A stretch of DNA of 64,000 nt from 66-474 sp040255405 (GTDB lineage Bacteria; Pseudomonadota; Gammaproteobacteria; Xanthomonadales; Rhodanobacteraceae): positions 62,001 to 126,000 of the forward strand of contig JBDZUX010000003.1 in the NCBI GenBank assembly GCA_040255405.1. Reading direction: 5' to 3'. How positions within the stretch are numbered: the stretch's first letter is position 1; the number at the start of each line of letters is the position of its first letter. Made by a program: the position numbers and the translations under genes. The notes below the pieces were generated by a model. The model saw only the letters and a program-made list of their open reading frames with translations, made no database searches and was not told the origin of the DNA. Positions 63,884 to 64,000 of this stretch are shown in pieces.

Positions 63884-64000
63884 TCAGGGTTCGCCGGGCG
63901 TCTCGGTATCCGCCACTGCACGATCCGGCAACGGCAAGCCGGCCTGCTTGCACAAAGCGGCAAAGCGCGGATCGTGCCGGTAGGCCAGCACGAAGGGATC
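63884..64000 (-). CDS. C-terminal fragment of an unidentified protein (runs off the window)
   Basis: The last 38 codons of a minus-strand gene: the fragment opens DPFVLAYRHDPRFAALCKQA, ends ETPGEP and stops at 63886-63884. Segments like DPRFxALCxxxGLP end several TPR or winged-helix/TolB-type regulatory proteins in Xanthomonadales, but the piece is too short to name. Most of the gene lies outside the window. Confidence 0.5.
   Translation of the reverse strand, partial: DPFVLAYRHDPRFAALCKQAGLPLPDRAVADTETPGEP

Noticed and set aside
1..64000. CRISPR arrays, rRNA or tRNA genes, integrases, prophage genes
   Set aside because: None seen. The repeats are dispersed palindromes, not regularly spaced arrays.

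Overview
The window is high-GC, densely coded DNA from a gammaproteobacterium, most likely the Xanthomonadales/Rhodanobacteraceae. Signs of this are a FimX-type GGDEF/EAL protein, a 180-kDa-class NAD-glutamate dehydrogenase, the rpsP-rimM-trmD-rplS operon, Oar-like TonB-dependent receptors and PEP-CTERM proteins. A run of 100 Ns at 22647-22746 shows it is a draft scaffold. I saw no rRNA, tRNA, CRISPR array or transposase. Many short palindromic repeats (REP/MITE-like) lie in intergenic regions and sometimes inside genes.

Layout. 1-4.1 kb: epmB (cut by the window edge), fimX, NAD kinase. 4.2-9.5 kb: an accessory block with a FeeM-type N-acyltransferase, a nitroreductase-fold protein, a PEP-CTERM secreted protein and a ThiF/E1-like enzyme; two of these have sigma-54 promoter sequences. 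9.6-19.2 kb: NAD-GDH, divergent from an RND efflux adaptor/pump pair. 19.3-27.7 kb: aldo/keto reductase, rplS-trmD-rimM-rpsP, ffh, a secreted DJ-1/PfpI protein, a GlxA-type regulator, two VOC proteins and a small HTH protein.

28-62.9 kb looks like an island for taking up and degrading peptidoglycan fragments and peptides. It holds a transglutaminase-like protein with an M61 peptidase, an amino-acid permease divergent from a D-aminoacylase-like amidohydrolase, and dapF. Two paralogous pairs of Oar-like TonB receptor plus TPR-sulfotransferase follow, the second coupled to an AmiD-like lipoprotein amidase. There is also a MurNAc operon (SSS symporter - murA paralogue - sugar kinase - murQ), a class-V aminotransferase with glcDEF (able to burn the D-lactate that MurQ releases), a NamZ-type exo-N-acetylmuramidase with a serine hydrolase, and a GH18 protein. 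A second PEP-CTERM gene and the tail of an unidentified gene end the window.

Main discovery: four promoters in the island (D-aminoacylase, both TonB receptors, the SSS symporter) share a roughly 42-bp element. It has a LysR-type palindrome (T-N11-A), a 13-nt spacer, the block TTTTCATTGG and a -10-like hexamer at nearly constant distance, which centres the palindrome near -65. This suggests one trans-encoded LysR-type activator runs the island. A second candidate system is the sigma-54/PEP-CTERM-associated FeeM + nitroreductase + ThiF block, which resembles an uncharacterised small-molecule pathway.
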